From Streptomyces populi (lineage in GTDB: Bacteria; Actinomycetota; Actinomycetes; Streptomycetales; Streptomycetaceae), in contig NZ_KZ626842.1 in NCBI RefSeq assembly GCF_002911015.1, positions 62,001-126,000 of the forward strand: a stretch of DNA of 64,000 nucleotides, in the 5' to 3' direction. Within the stretch, counting starts at the first letter, position 1. Each line of letters starts with the position of its first letter. Under the pieces are notes generated by a model, which was not told the DNA's origin, ran no database searches, and saw nothing but the letters and a program-made list of their open reading frames with translations. This document shows positions 48,529 to 56,751 of the stretch, one piece after another. Both the position numbers and the translations under genes were made by a program.

Positions 48529-49497
48529 ATGCAGTACGTGAAACTCGGTTCGACGGGTCTGGACGTCTCCCGGATCTGCCTCGGCTGCATGAGTTTCGGC
48601 CTGCCCGGCCGCGGCGTCCACGAATGGACCCTCGACGAGGAGGCCTCGCGTCCCTTGATCCGCCGGGCCCTGGAGGCCGGGATCACCTTCTTCGACACGG
48701 CGAACGTGTACTCGGACGGCACCAGCGAGGAGATCGTGGGACGGGCGCTCGGCGAGTTCGCGCGCCGCGACGAGATCGTCGTCGCCAGCAAGGTCCACGG
48801 CGCCATGCACGAGGGCCCCAACGGCCGTGGCCTGTCCCGCAAGGCGATCATGACGGAGATCGACAACAGTCTGCGCCGCCTCGGCACCGACTACATCGAC
48901 CTCTACCAGATCCACCGCTTCGACCGGCACACCCCCGTGGAGGAGACGATGGAGGCGCTGCACGACGTGGTCAAGGCGGGCAAGGCCCGTTACATCGGGG
49001 CGAGTTCGATGTACGCGTGGGAGTTCTCCAAGGCCCAGTACACGGCCACGCTGCACGGCTGGACCCGGTTCGTGTCCATGCAGAACCACTACAACCTCCT
49101 CTACCGCGAGGAGGAGCGCGAGATGCTGCCGCTCTGCGCCGACCAGGGGGTCGGCGTCCTGCCGTGGAGTCCGCTCGCCCGCGGCCGGCTCACCCGTGAC
49201 TGGGACACGGCCACCGAACGCAGCCGGGGCGACGCGTTCGGCCGGAAGCTGTACCAGGAAGGCGACCGCGAGATCGTCGACGCCCTCGCCCGCATCGCCG
49301 CCGAGCGCGACGTGCCGCGCGCCGGGGTCGCGCTCGCCTGGCTGCTGCGGCGCGACGGTGTGACCGCGCCCATCGTCGGCGCCACCAGGGAGGGACACGT
49401 CGACGACGCGGTCGCCTCGCTCGATCTGGAGCTCTCGGACAAGGAGACCGAGGAACTGGAACGGTCGTACACCCCCCGGGCGATCAGCGGCCACTGA
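48529..49497 (+). CDS. Aldo/keto reductase
   Basis: 322 residues from ATG 48529, five bases after AGGAG; GTG 48523 overlaps the Shine-Dalgarno and is less likely. AKR tetrad: Asp and Tyr in FFDTANVYSDG, Lys in VVASKVHG, His in DLYQIHRFD. NADPH-binding C-terminus: LARGRLTRDWD, VALAWLLRRDGVTAPIVGATREGHVDDAV. Similar in plan to YghZ/AKR11-type reductases. Substrate unknown. Transcribed after the NTF2-like gene with a 79-base gap, possibly one transcript. Confidence 0.92.
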   Translation: MQYVKLGSTGLDVSRICLGCMSFGLPGRGVHEWTLDEEASRPLIRRALEAGITFFDTANVYSDGTSEEIVGRALGEFARRDEIVVASKVHGAMHEGPNGRGLSRKAIMTEIDNSLRRLGTDYIDLYQIHRFDRHTPVEETMEALHDVVKAGKARYIGASSMYAWEFSKAQYTATLHGWTRFVSMQNHYNLLYREEEREMLPLCADQGVGVLPWSPLARGRLTRDWDTATERSRGDAFGRKLYQEGDREIVDALARIAAERDVPRAGVALAWLLRRDGVTAPIVGATREGHVDDAVASLDLELSDKETEELERSYTPRAISGH

Positions 49498-49956
49498 CGC
49501 CCGCCGGGAGCGCTCCGCGCCGTTCGGCCGGAACCCCGGAGGTCCGTGCCGGGGTGACGGGAATTCCGTGCGGAAAGGTGCTCGGATGAGCGCGTGAGAG
49601 CGCTCCCATCGTGGAGACTTCGGGACGGAAGGTCGGAGCGCCGGGTTTCCGAATTTCTTTTGGAGCGGACTGACTGACATTCGGTCAATATTCGCGCCGG
49701 CGCCGCATTAAGAGAAAGTCCGGGATCGCTTGTTACTGCTCGTCGCTCTGTGCAATGGTGTGCGTTGTCGGCGTGCAGACAATAGTGGCTTCGTTCTGCG
49801 CGCGTGCGGCGCGCCCGCTCGCCCCGCCCGAAAGGGCTGTCGGAGGTGGTCGTTCGCGACGCCACCCCCATGGGTAGGCCCTCCGGTTCCGGCGGGCGGT
49901 CCACATACCCATTGGTATGGACTATCTGCCGCGCTGCCCTTGGAAGGAAAGCGGAC
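49498..49956. promoter_or_regulatory. Long upstream region with CebR-like boxes
   Basis: 459 bases between the aldo/keto reductase gene and the sigma/lectin gene. TGAGAGCGCTCCCA at 49595-49608 differs by one base from the CebR operator TGGGAGCGCTCCCA, and a weaker GGAGCGCTCC core is at 49507-49516. TGAC-N5-GTCA is at 49675-49687. The part from 49650 to 49790 is less GC-rich and probably holds the promoter. No gene is seen in it. Confidence 0.4.
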
Positions 49957-52134
49957 GTGAATGACGGAACGCTGTCGCATTCGTCCGACCCCGACCGCTT
50001 GTTCGAGGTGTCGGATGAACGGCTCGCGGCCGAGCTGAAGAGGCAGGGGGGCGCGTCGGCGAACTATCCCGTCGGGGAACTCCTGGACCGCCACTGGGAG
50101 GCGGTGTTCTCTTACGCGCGGCTGTGCACCGGCGGTGTACGTCCCGCCGGAATGCTCACCACCGCCTCATTCACGCGCCTGTTCGGGGATTCGCTGCACC
50201 AGAGCGGGCCGAGCGCCGCCTGGCGGCCCCAACTGCTCGTCACCGTCCGCCGCATGGCGGCCGAGTGGCTCGTGGACCAGCGGCGCGAACTGCTCGATCC
50301 CGACCTCCTGACCGAAGCCGGCGGGGAGGGCGGGCAGGACCGGGCGGCGGCACGGCTGCTTCCGCCGGAGAACAGGCGCCTGATCTCCCGGGCGTTCCAG
50401 CGGCTTCCCGAACCCTCCCGCTGTCTGCTGTGGCACGGAGAGGTGGAGGCCGAACACCCGGAGGTTCCCGCCGCCCTGCTGGGGATCTCCCCCGAGGACG
50501 CGGTCACCGAACTGGAGCGGGCCAGGGAACGTCTGCGCCAGGGCTGTCTGGAGATCCACCACGAACTCGCCCCCAGCCAGGAGTGCCGCCGCTACCACCG
50601 CATGCTCGACGTCTCCTTCCGGCGCGGCGGCATCGACCTCGACCCCGACCTGCGCGCCCACATGGACGAGTGCGGCCACTGCCGCTACGCGGCCGACCAG
50701 CTGAGCCGGTTCAACGGCGAACTCGCCGTCCCGCTCGCCGAGGCGGTGCTCGGCTGGGGCGCCCGCGCCTACGTGGCCTCGCGGTGGGAGCGGGCCGCGG
50801 CGGCGCTGGAGTCCCGGGGCGACCGGACCGGCCCCGCCTTCGGCGGCGGACCGGCGGACACCGTCGGCGAGGCCCTCATGGACGGAGCCGCGGGAGCCGG
50901 CGCCGGTCCGGCTTTCACGGGCAGGGGCGGTGGTGCCCCCTTCGGCACCGGTGCCGGCCCGGCCGCCGGGACCCCCGGGATCGTCGAGTTCCGGCCCGAC
51001 GCCGACGACGCCCGCCCGCCCGGCCTTCCCCCACGCACCGCACCGGACGGCTTTCCCCACCCCGGCACCCCGTCCACGGCCCACGAGGCCACCGCACCGC
51101 AGCCGGTGGTCCCGTCCGGACAGGACGCTCCCGCACCCGGCGGGGACGACCGTCCCTCGCGCCGCCGGGCCGCGCCCCGGAACGGCACCGGCACACGCGC
51201 GTCCCGCAGGGCCACCGGGCGCAAGGCCTCCCGGCGCGCACCGGGACGCCGTGACGTCGCCCTCGCCGTGCTGACCGTCAGCGCGCTGATCACGGTCCCG
51301 CTGCTCCTGTGGGCGGCCGACGCGGACTCCGACGGCCGGCACGACACGGCCGACGGCGGCCACTCCTCCGCGACACCGAGCCGGGGCACGAACCCGTCGT
51401 GGACCCGGACCGGGGAGAAGAAGGACGGCGCCGTGCGTGGCAGGCTGCACAACACCGCGACCGGACTGTGCGTCGGCTTCGCCGAGGCGAAGCCCGTGGC
51501 CGGTGCCGAGGCCCGGCTCGTCCCGTGCTCCTCGGAGTCGGCGGCACAGTGGTCGTACGCGACGGACGGCCTGTTGCGCGACGCGGACCACCCGAGCCTG
51601 TGTCTCGACTCGCACCTGGGCTATTCCGTCCGACTGGCCCCCTGCGCGGGCCCGTCGAAGCCCGCCGCCGAGAACGCCCGCTACGACTTCACCCTCCAGG
51701 GCGTGCTCGTGCCGCGCTGGAACCAGGACCTGGCCCTCGCCCCCGCGGCGGCCGAGGGGGAGTCGGCGCTCGTCCTCAAACTCCGCGAGGACGGGCCGGT
51801 CCAGCACTGGACGTTCGACACCTCGTCGCCCTCGCTCCAACTGGAGGTCGTCAACTGGGACTCCACGAAGGGCGACGCGAGGGGTTCCACCACGGGAAAG
51901 CCGTCCGCGCCCGCGACGGCACCGGCCGGCCCCCGGACGCCCACCGCGACGGCCGCGACCCCCGGCCACGGGACTCCGTCCGCGGAACCGTCCGGCGGCT
52001 CCTGCTCCTCCACGTCCGTCCTCTGCTCCGGGGACGGATCGGGCGGCTCGGTCCGGGACGGCGAATACGGTACGGGCTCCGGTTCCGGCGGTCACGGATC
52101 GTTCGGCGGAGGGGGCTGGGGAGGCCGCCGGTGA
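49957..52134 (+). CDS. Sigma-like / zinc-finger / transmembrane / ricin-lectin fusion protein
   Basis: 725 residues from GTG 49957 (AAGGAA seven bases upstream). Residues ~35-205 resemble an ECF sigma factor, with LDRHWEAVFSYARL and ERLRQGCLEIHHEL, region 2 and 4 like. Residues ~215-255 carry an anti-sigma-like zinc finger, AHMDECGHCRYAADQL (HxxxCxxC). Then comes a long Ala/Gly/Pro-rich linker (~275-425), one membrane helix (DVALAVLTVSALITVPLLLWA, ~432-452), and an outer ricin-type beta-trefoil (~490-625, TGLCVGFAEAKP, AAQWSYATDGLLRD, PSLCLDSHL). The C-terminal tail is Ser/Gly-rich. The order puts the lectin outside and the sigma-like part inside, fitting a carbohydrate sensor. Sigma-like DNA-binding ability is uncertain because the motifs are weak. 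Confidence 0.8.
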   Translation: MNDGTLSHSSDPDRLFEVSDERLAAELKRQGGASANYPVGELLDRHWEAVFSYARLCTGGVRPAGMLTTASFTRLFGDSLHQSGPSAAWRPQLLVTVRRMAAEWLVDQRRELLDPDLLTEAGGEGGQDRAAARLLPPENRRLISRAFQRLPEPSRCLLWHGEVEAEHPEVPAALLGISPEDAVTELERARERLRQGCLEIHHELAPSQECRRYHRMLDVSFRRGGIDLDPDLRAHMDECGHCRYAADQLSRFNGELAVPLAEAVLGWGARAYVASRWERAAAALESRGDRTGPAFGGGPADTVGEALMDGAAGAGAGPAFTGRGGGAPFGTGAGPAAGTPGIVEFRPDADDARPPGLPPRTAPDGFPHPGTPSTAHEATAPQPVVPSGQDAPAPGGDDRPSRRRAAPRNGTGTRASRRATGRKASRRAPGRRDVALAVLTVSALITVPLLLWAADADSDGRHDTADGGHSSATPSRGTNPSWTRTGEKKDGAVRGRLHNTATGLCVGFAEAKPVAGAEARLVPCSSESAAQWSYATDGLLRDADHPSLCLDSHLGYSVRLAPCAGPSKPAAENARYDFTLQGVLVPRWNQDLALAPAAAEGESALVLKLREDGPVQHWTFDTSSPSLQLEVVNWDSTKGDARGSTTGKPSAPATAPAGPRTPTATAATPGHGTPSAEPSGGSCSSTSVLCSGDGSGGSVRDGEYGTGSGSGGHGSFGGGGWGGRR

Positions 52135-52171
52135 CGCCACGGACTCCGGCGGCCCCCGTTGTCCGGACCTC

Positions 52172-53428
52172 TCAGGACGAGGCGGTGCCGGAGGACGGGG
52201 CGGCGGAGTCCGCCGCCCCGGCCGTGCCCAGGAACTCGGCCCAGCCGCCGAGCGGCGACTGTCCGGGGCCGAGCGTGCGCAACTTCCGCAGGACCGCGGG
52301 GTCCTGGGCCTCCAGCCACTTCACGAGCTGGCGGAAGGAGACCATGCGGACGTCGTCGTGCCCCGCCATCCGGGAGAGGGACTCCTCGACGGCGTCCATG
52401 TAGATGCCGCCGTTCCAGCGCTCGAAGTGGTTGCCGATGAAGAGCGGGGCCCGGTTGCTCTCGTAGGCGCGCCGGAATCCGGCGAGATAGCTGTCGCGGG
52501 CCTGCGTCCGCCAGGCGTCGTGGCGGGTGCGGTCGCCGAGCGGGTCGGCGTTCGACTGATTGGCCATCAGGTTGTAGTCCATCGACAGGACCTGGAAGGA
52601 GTGGCCGGGGAAGGGGATGGACTGGAGCGGGAAGTCCCAGATCCTGCCGCCCTGCACCTTGGAGGGCCACATCTGGAGTCCGCCGGGCGAACTGGCGTCG
52701 TACTTCCAGCCGAGGGCGGCGGCGGTCGGCAGCAGGTTCGACTGGCCCTCCAGGCAGGGGGTGCGGCCGCCGGTCAGCTCCTTCTCGTAGTCGAACGGCA
52801 GCGGTTCCAGGTCGGTGAAGCCGGTGTTGGTCCGCCACTCGGTGACGAACTTCTTCGCCTGCGTTATCTCGCTGCGCCACTCGGCGGGCGACCAGCGGCG
52901 GACCCCGTCCGGGCCGCAGAAGTGACCGTTGAAGTGCGTGCCGATCTCGTGTCCCTCCAGCCAGGCCGCGCGTATCTGCTGGAGCGTCGCGTGGATGTGC
53001 CGGTCGGAGAGGTAACCGATCGCGGAGGCGCCGACGGGGTGCCGCGGCGGGTGGTAGAGGTGCTTCTTCGACTCGGGCAGGGTGTATATGCCGCTGAGGA
53101 AGAAGGTCATCGACGCCCCGTGGTCGGCGGCGACCTTGCGGAAGCGGGAGAACAGCTTGTTGCTCAGCTCGCCCGCGCCGTCCCAGGAGAAGACGACGAA
53201 CTGCGGCGGGCGTTCACCGGGCTTCAGCCGCTCCGCCCTCGGCTGCTTCGGCTGGGCCCCGGTGTCCGCCGTGGAACCGTCCCCGATCTTCCTGGCCGGC
53301 ACGGGCCGCGCGGGGCCCTCGCCGCCGCTTCCCATGGACCAGTCCCTGGCCGAACAGGCCGCGAGGGCCCCCAGTGCGCCCGCCGACGCCGTCGCGGTCA
53401 GCAGTCGCCTGCGTGAGACACCGCTCAT
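52172..53428 (-). CDS. Tat-exported lipoprotein resembling polysaccharide deacetylases
   Basis: 418 residues from ATG 53428 (GGGGGGA upstream). Tat signal SRRRLLTATASAGALGALAAC with lipobox LAAC. The NodB-like core is divergent: VVFSWDGAGE replaces TFDDGP, EIGTHFNGHF keeps an HxxxH, and FPLQSIPFPG and LFIGNHFERWNGG follow. Whether it is an active deacetylase is uncertain because the first motif has one Asp only. It probably acts on a cell-wall or environmental glycan. Converges with the lectin protein gene, the stops being 37 bases apart. Confidence 0.8.
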   Translation of the reverse strand: MSGVSRRRLLTATASAGALGALAACSARDWSMGSGGEGPARPVPARKIGDGSTADTGAQPKQPRAERLKPGERPPQFVVFSWDGAGELSNKLFSRFRKVAADHGASMTFFLSGIYTLPESKKHLYHPPRHPVGASAIGYLSDRHIHATLQQIRAAWLEGHEIGTHFNGHFCGPDGVRRWSPAEWRSEITQAKKFVTEWRTNTGFTDLEPLPFDYEKELTGGRTPCLEGQSNLLPTAAALGWKYDASSPGGLQMWPSKVQGGRIWDFPLQSIPFPGHSFQVLSMDYNLMANQSNADPLGDRTRHDAWRTQARDSYLAGFRRAYESNRAPLFIGNHFERWNGGIYMDAVEESLSRMAGHDDVRMVSFRQLVKWLEAQDPAVLRKLRTLGPGQSPLGGWAEFLGTAGAADSAAPSSGTASS

Positions 53429-53726
53429 GATTCGTCCCCCCGATGCTCCTGGCACCGGCCCGGGTCGTGGGGCCGGTGCCTCGTCCGTGCGACGCGCCGT
53501 TCACGGGGTGCGTCAAACGGTGGGATGCGCGAAATTCCGGAAAAGGTCGCGGCAATCGGGACGTGTTGCCGTTCTGTGACGAACCGCGCGATCCGGGAGG
53601 CGGGCGGTGCCCGGAGGGGCGCCGCCCGGCGCGGCGACGGCGGGGCGCCCGGGTGCGCCGCGCACCGCCGCGGCAGTCGTCGCCGCCGAGGTCGCCGACG
53701 CTCCCGCGGCCGGCACGCGCGTACGG

Positions 53727-54470
53727 TCAGGGGGCGGTCCCGGGGCTGAGGACCGTCAGACGGACCGACGACGCGTTGCCGGACACGGGTACCTCGCCCT
53801 GCGTCCACGTCACCGTGAGGGAGTCCAGCTCGTCGGGCGGCGTGACGACCAGTGAGGCGGGGGTCGCCGTGGCCGCGCCGCTGATCTCCGGATTGGAGAA
53901 GGTGAGGCCCGACCACGCGCTGTGGCCGGGCGCGAGCACGACCGTCGTCGGCGTGCCCGGGGACCGCCGGGGATCGGGCCCGAGCTGCTTGCCGGACGCG
54001 TCGACGAAGGCCGCGCCGGGGTAGCCGCGCACGGTGCAGGTGCGCCCGGACCTGTTGGTCAGGACGACGGGGAAGTTCTCCTGCCCCGCTCCGGGATCGT
54101 TGCGGCCGACGGAGGCGCGCAGCTCCGAGGTGTGGCAGCGCCCGCTGCCGCCGCCGCTCCCGGAGGTGGCCGTGGCCGGGGCGGATCCGCTCCCCGTCCC
54201 GGTTCCCGTCTTCTTCGACGGGGTGCTCGCGGCCGGGCTGGCGGCCGGGGTCGAGCCCGCCTTCGTGCCCGTGTCGCCGGAAGCCGGCCCGGCCGTGCCG
54301 GGAACGGTCTTCGGAGAGCCCTGCGGGGTGCCGTCGTTGCAGGCGGTCAGCAGGCTCAGCAGGGCGACGCCCACGAGCAGCGCGGCCCGCCGGGCGGTGG
54401 GTGAAGCGCGGTGCGCGGACACCGCGCCGGTCCGGTCCGTGTCCGCCACCGTGCGCGAGAAGGTCGACAT
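53727..54470 (-). CDS. DUF4232 lipoprotein
   Basis: 247 residues, ATG at 54470 with AAGGAG upstream. N-terminal signal with lipobox LLTAC, a Gly/Ser/Thr/Pro-rich linker (~50-110), then the DUF4232 domain: GRCHTSELRASVGRNDPGAGQENFPVVLTNRSGRTCTVRGYPGAAFVD, VVLAPGHSAWSGLTFSNPEI, SLVVTPPDELDSLTVTW. Two conserved Cys (CHT and CTVRGYPG) can form a disulfide. Outer leaflet lipoprotein of unknown function, often found near Ser/Thr kinases; here a receptor kinase gene is next upstream on the same strand, 144 bases away. Confidence 0.85.
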   Translation of the reverse strand: MSTFSRTVADTDRTGAVSAHRASPTARRAALLVGVALLSLLTACNDGTPQGSPKTVPGTAGPASGDTGTKAGSTPAASPAASTPSKKTGTGTGSGSAPATATSGSGGGSGRCHTSELRASVGRNDPGAGQENFPVVLTNRSGRTCTVRGYPGAAFVDASGKQLGPDPRRSPGTPTTVVLAPGHSAWSGLTFSNPEISGAATATPASLVVTPPDELDSLTVTWTQGEVPVSGNASSVRLTVLSPGTAP

Positions 54471-54614
54471 GTCACCACTCCTTGCGAATCTCCGTACGAG
54501 CCCATCGCACGAGCGCGGGGCGTGCCGCCCCTCGTCACTACTCTTGGATGCGCCCGGGGACCGAAAAGTTCTCGGGATCCCCGCCGGATTCCGCCGGGTC
54601 CCGTCCGCTCAGGA

Positions 54615-56009
54615 TCAGGCCTCGACGCGCAGGGAGCCGATGACACCGTCGGCCGTGCGGTCGTCGCCGCCCTCCTGGCGGATCTGGACGTACACCTGGG
54701 CCCGCCCGCCGCTCCCCGCCGCGGTCAGCGCGGCCTCGGTGAGACGGCCGTCCGTGCCCGCACAGCCGTCCCAGGTCCGTATCAGCCCGTGCCAGCGCGC
54801 GCCGGAATAGGCGCGGCTCCCGGCGTAGTGGCATCCCGGGTGCGTGATGGCGCGGACCTCGCCGGTCACGTCGCCGTGCTCGCTGAGTCCGACGAAGGCC
54901 CCGTCGACGTCGGCCCGGAGGTCCGGCCAGCTCGCCAGGCGGTCCGCGACGACGAGACCGGGTTCGGTGCCGTCCCGGAGCCCCAGCGACCGCGGGTTCC
55001 ACCCCGAGTCGCGCAGCTGCCCGCCCCAGGCCACGGGCACCTCGACGCTGATCCGGCCCGTGCGGTCCGCGACCGGCAGGGTCCTCGCGCCGGGCCCGTC
55101 CGCCGACAGGACGGCGGTGACGCCGACGGCGCAGGCCGCGGCGACACCGGCGGACACGAGGAGCGGGGTGCGCCGGAGCCGCCGGTTCCGCCGGGGCGCG
55201 GGGACACCTTCGTCCCCGGCCTCCCCGGCCAGCCGTTCGAGTTCTGCGGCGAAGGCGTCCGCGCTCGGCCAGCGTCGCTCCCGGTCGGGTTCCATGGCGC
55301 GCAGCAGCGCCCGTCCGACGTCCGGGCCGACGCCCGTACGGAGCCGGTCGGGGCGTTCGACCTTCCCGGGCGGCCCCGGAACCGAACCGGTGACGAGGTG
55401 GTGGCCGAGGGCGCCCAGGCTGTACACGTCGGCCCGCTCGTCGATGCCGTGGCCGGGCCGGATCTGCTCGGGCGGGGTGTAACCGGCCGAGCCCGCCGCG
55501 ATGGTGAGCCCGGAGGCCTGGGCCAGGATCTTGGCGAGCCCGAGGTCGGCCAGCAGCACCCGGTCGGATCCGCCCGGTGTGCTGCGCAGCAGCACGTTGG
55601 ACGGCTTGATGTCGCGGTGCACGATCCCGGCCGCGTGCAGCGCGGCGGCGCCCCGTGCCGCCAGCGCCGTCAGGCGCAGCGCCTCCGCGACGGGCAGCGG
55701 TCCGGCCCCGACCCGGTCGGCGAGGGTGCCCCCGTCCGCGTACTCCATGACGAAGTAGGGTCTGCCGTCCGGGAGTTCGCCGATGTCGTAGACCTGGACG
55801 ACCCGGCTGGAGTCGGCCTTGCGCAGCAGCCGGGCCTCGGAGAGGAAGCGTTCTCGGATGTCCAGGCGGTCGATCCAGTTCTCGGTGAGCACCTTGACCG
55901 CGACGGCCGCGTCGAGAACGTCGTCGTGGGCGAGCCAGACCACACCGAAACCACCGGCGCCCAGGCGCCGTTCGAGGCGGTAACGGCCGATCCGCTCCAG
56001 GGAGTGCAT
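54615..56009 (-). CDS. Receptor-type serine/threonine protein kinase
   Basis: 464 residues from ATG 56009; no Shine-Dalgarno and TAGTCG just upstream suggest a leaderless transcript. Kinase domain ~1-270: GAGGFGVVWLA (Gly loop), VAVKVL (Lys), HRDIKPSNVLL (catalytic loop), DLGLAK in place of DFG, YTPPEQIRPGHGIDERADVYSLG. After a linker there is one membrane helix (LLVSAGVAAACAVGVTAVL, ~295-315) and an external domain of about 145 residues with two Cys pairs (HPGCHYAG, WDGCAGTDG). The external ligand is unknown. Divergent, with only 46 bases between, from an ECF sigma gene. Confidence 0.93.
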   Translation of the reverse strand: MHSLERIGRYRLERRLGAGGFGVVWLAHDDVLDAAVAVKVLTENWIDRLDIRERFLSEARLLRKADSSRVVQVYDIGELPDGRPYFVMEYADGGTLADRVGAGPLPVAEALRLTALAARGAAALHAAGIVHRDIKPSNVLLRSTPGGSDRVLLADLGLAKILAQASGLTIAAGSAGYTPPEQIRPGHGIDERADVYSLGALGHHLVTGSVPGPPGKVERPDRLRTGVGPDVGRALLRAMEPDRERRWPSADAFAAELERLAGEAGDEGVPAPRRNRRLRRTPLLVSAGVAAACAVGVTAVLSADGPGARTLPVADRTGRISVEVPVAWGGQLRDSGWNPRSLGLRDGTEPGLVVADRLASWPDLRADVDGAFVGLSEHGDVTGEVRAITHPGCHYAGSRAYSGARWHGLIRTWDGCAGTDGRLTEAALTAAGSGGRAQVYVQIRQEGGDDRTADGVIGSLRVEA

Positions 56010-56055
56010 ACGACTATCATGCCTGGCCTCTGGTCGGCATCGAGGGGAGCGCCAG

Positions 56056-56607
56056 GTGGGGGACGCGGCGGAGACCGAGGAACTCGCGCGGAAGGCGGCG
56101 GCCGGTGACCCGGAGGCGCTCGACGTCCTGCTCCGCCGGATCCGGCCCGAGGTCGTGCGGCGGTGCGGGCGATTCCTGCCCTGCCGTGAGGACGCCGAGG
56201 AGGCGGCCCAGGACGTACTGCTCCAAGTCGCCCGCGGAATAACGGCGTTCGAGGGCCGAAGCCGGTTCGGCACCTGGCTGTACACGGTGGTCGCCAACTG
56301 CGCCCGGCAGAAGTACCGCGAGCTGAAGCGCCGTGCCGCCGAGCGGCCGGAGGCCATCGACGCCGCGCGGTACGTCGATCCGCGCACCACGAGCGTCATC
56401 GCGGGTTCCAGGATCGACCTCCTGGAGGCGCTGGAGCGCCTGGAGCGGGAACACCCGCAGCTGGTCGAGCCGTTGGTCTACCGCGACATCTGCCAGCTGG
56501 AGTACGCGGAGGCCGCGGAGCGCGTCGGCGTTCCGCTCGGAACGCTCAAGTCCCGTCTGCACGAGGCGCGCAGAAGGGTCAGGCCCTGGCTGTCCGACAC
56601 TTTCTGA
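56056..56607 (+). CDS. ECF-type RNA polymerase sigma factor
   Basis: 183 residues from GTG 56056 (GGGGAG at about 56044-56049). Region 2: DAEEAAQDVLLQVARGITAFEGRSRFGTWLYTVVANCARQKYRELKRR. Region 4: EHPQLVEPLVYRDICQLEYAEAAERVGVPLGTLKSRLHEARRRVRPWL. No anti-sigma gene follows; instead the receptor kinase gene is divergent 46 bases away, which suggests control by phosphorylation, as known for some ECF groups paired with Ser/Thr kinases. The stop codon lies within a 7 x 8-bp tandem repeat. Confidence 0.92.
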   Translation: MGDAAETEELARKAAAGDPEALDVLLRRIRPEVVRRCGRFLPCREDAEEAAQDVLLQVARGITAFEGRSRFGTWLYTVVANCARQKYRELKRRAAERPEAIDAARYVDPRTTSVIAGSRIDLLEALERLEREHPQLVEPLVYRDICQLEYAEAAERVGVPLGTLKSRLHEARRRVRPWLSDTF

Positions 56608-56659
56608 CCGGCTGACCGGCTGACCGGCTGACCGGCTGACCGGCTGACCGGCTGACCGG
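56604..56659 (+). repeat. Seven tandem copies of an 8-bp repeat beginning on the ECF sigma stop codon
   Basis: Unit CTGACCGG repeated seven times without error (56604-56659), then CTGGGTGG. The TGA stop of the sigma gene is inside the first unit. As the unit is not a multiple of three, copy-number change does not affect the sigma coding region but would change the distance to the terminator at 56698. Confidence 0.92.
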
Positions 56660-56697
56660 CTGGGTGGCGACGGGTGGACGGGTGGACGGGTTCGGCT

Positions 56698-56731
56698 CGT
56701 TCCCGCCGGGTCCGGGAACCCGGCGGGAACG
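56698..56731. terminator. Terminator after the ECF sigma gene
   Basis: CGTTCCCGCCGGGT at 56698-56711 and ACCCGGCGGGAACG at 56718-56731, perfect 14-bp stem with a six-base loop, lying between convergent genes; it may serve both. Confidence 0.88.
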
Positions 56732-56751
56732 AACGCGCGGTCCGTCGCCCG

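Noticed and set aside
49675..49687. TGAC-N5-GTCA inverted repeat
   Set aside because: Four-base arms occur often by chance; no second copy or clear promoter context.
53525..53749. Small plus-strand frame encoding an Arg-rich peptide
   Set aside because: Arg/Gly-rich product typical of GC-rich shadow frames, no ribosome binding site, overlaps the end of the DUF4232 gene.
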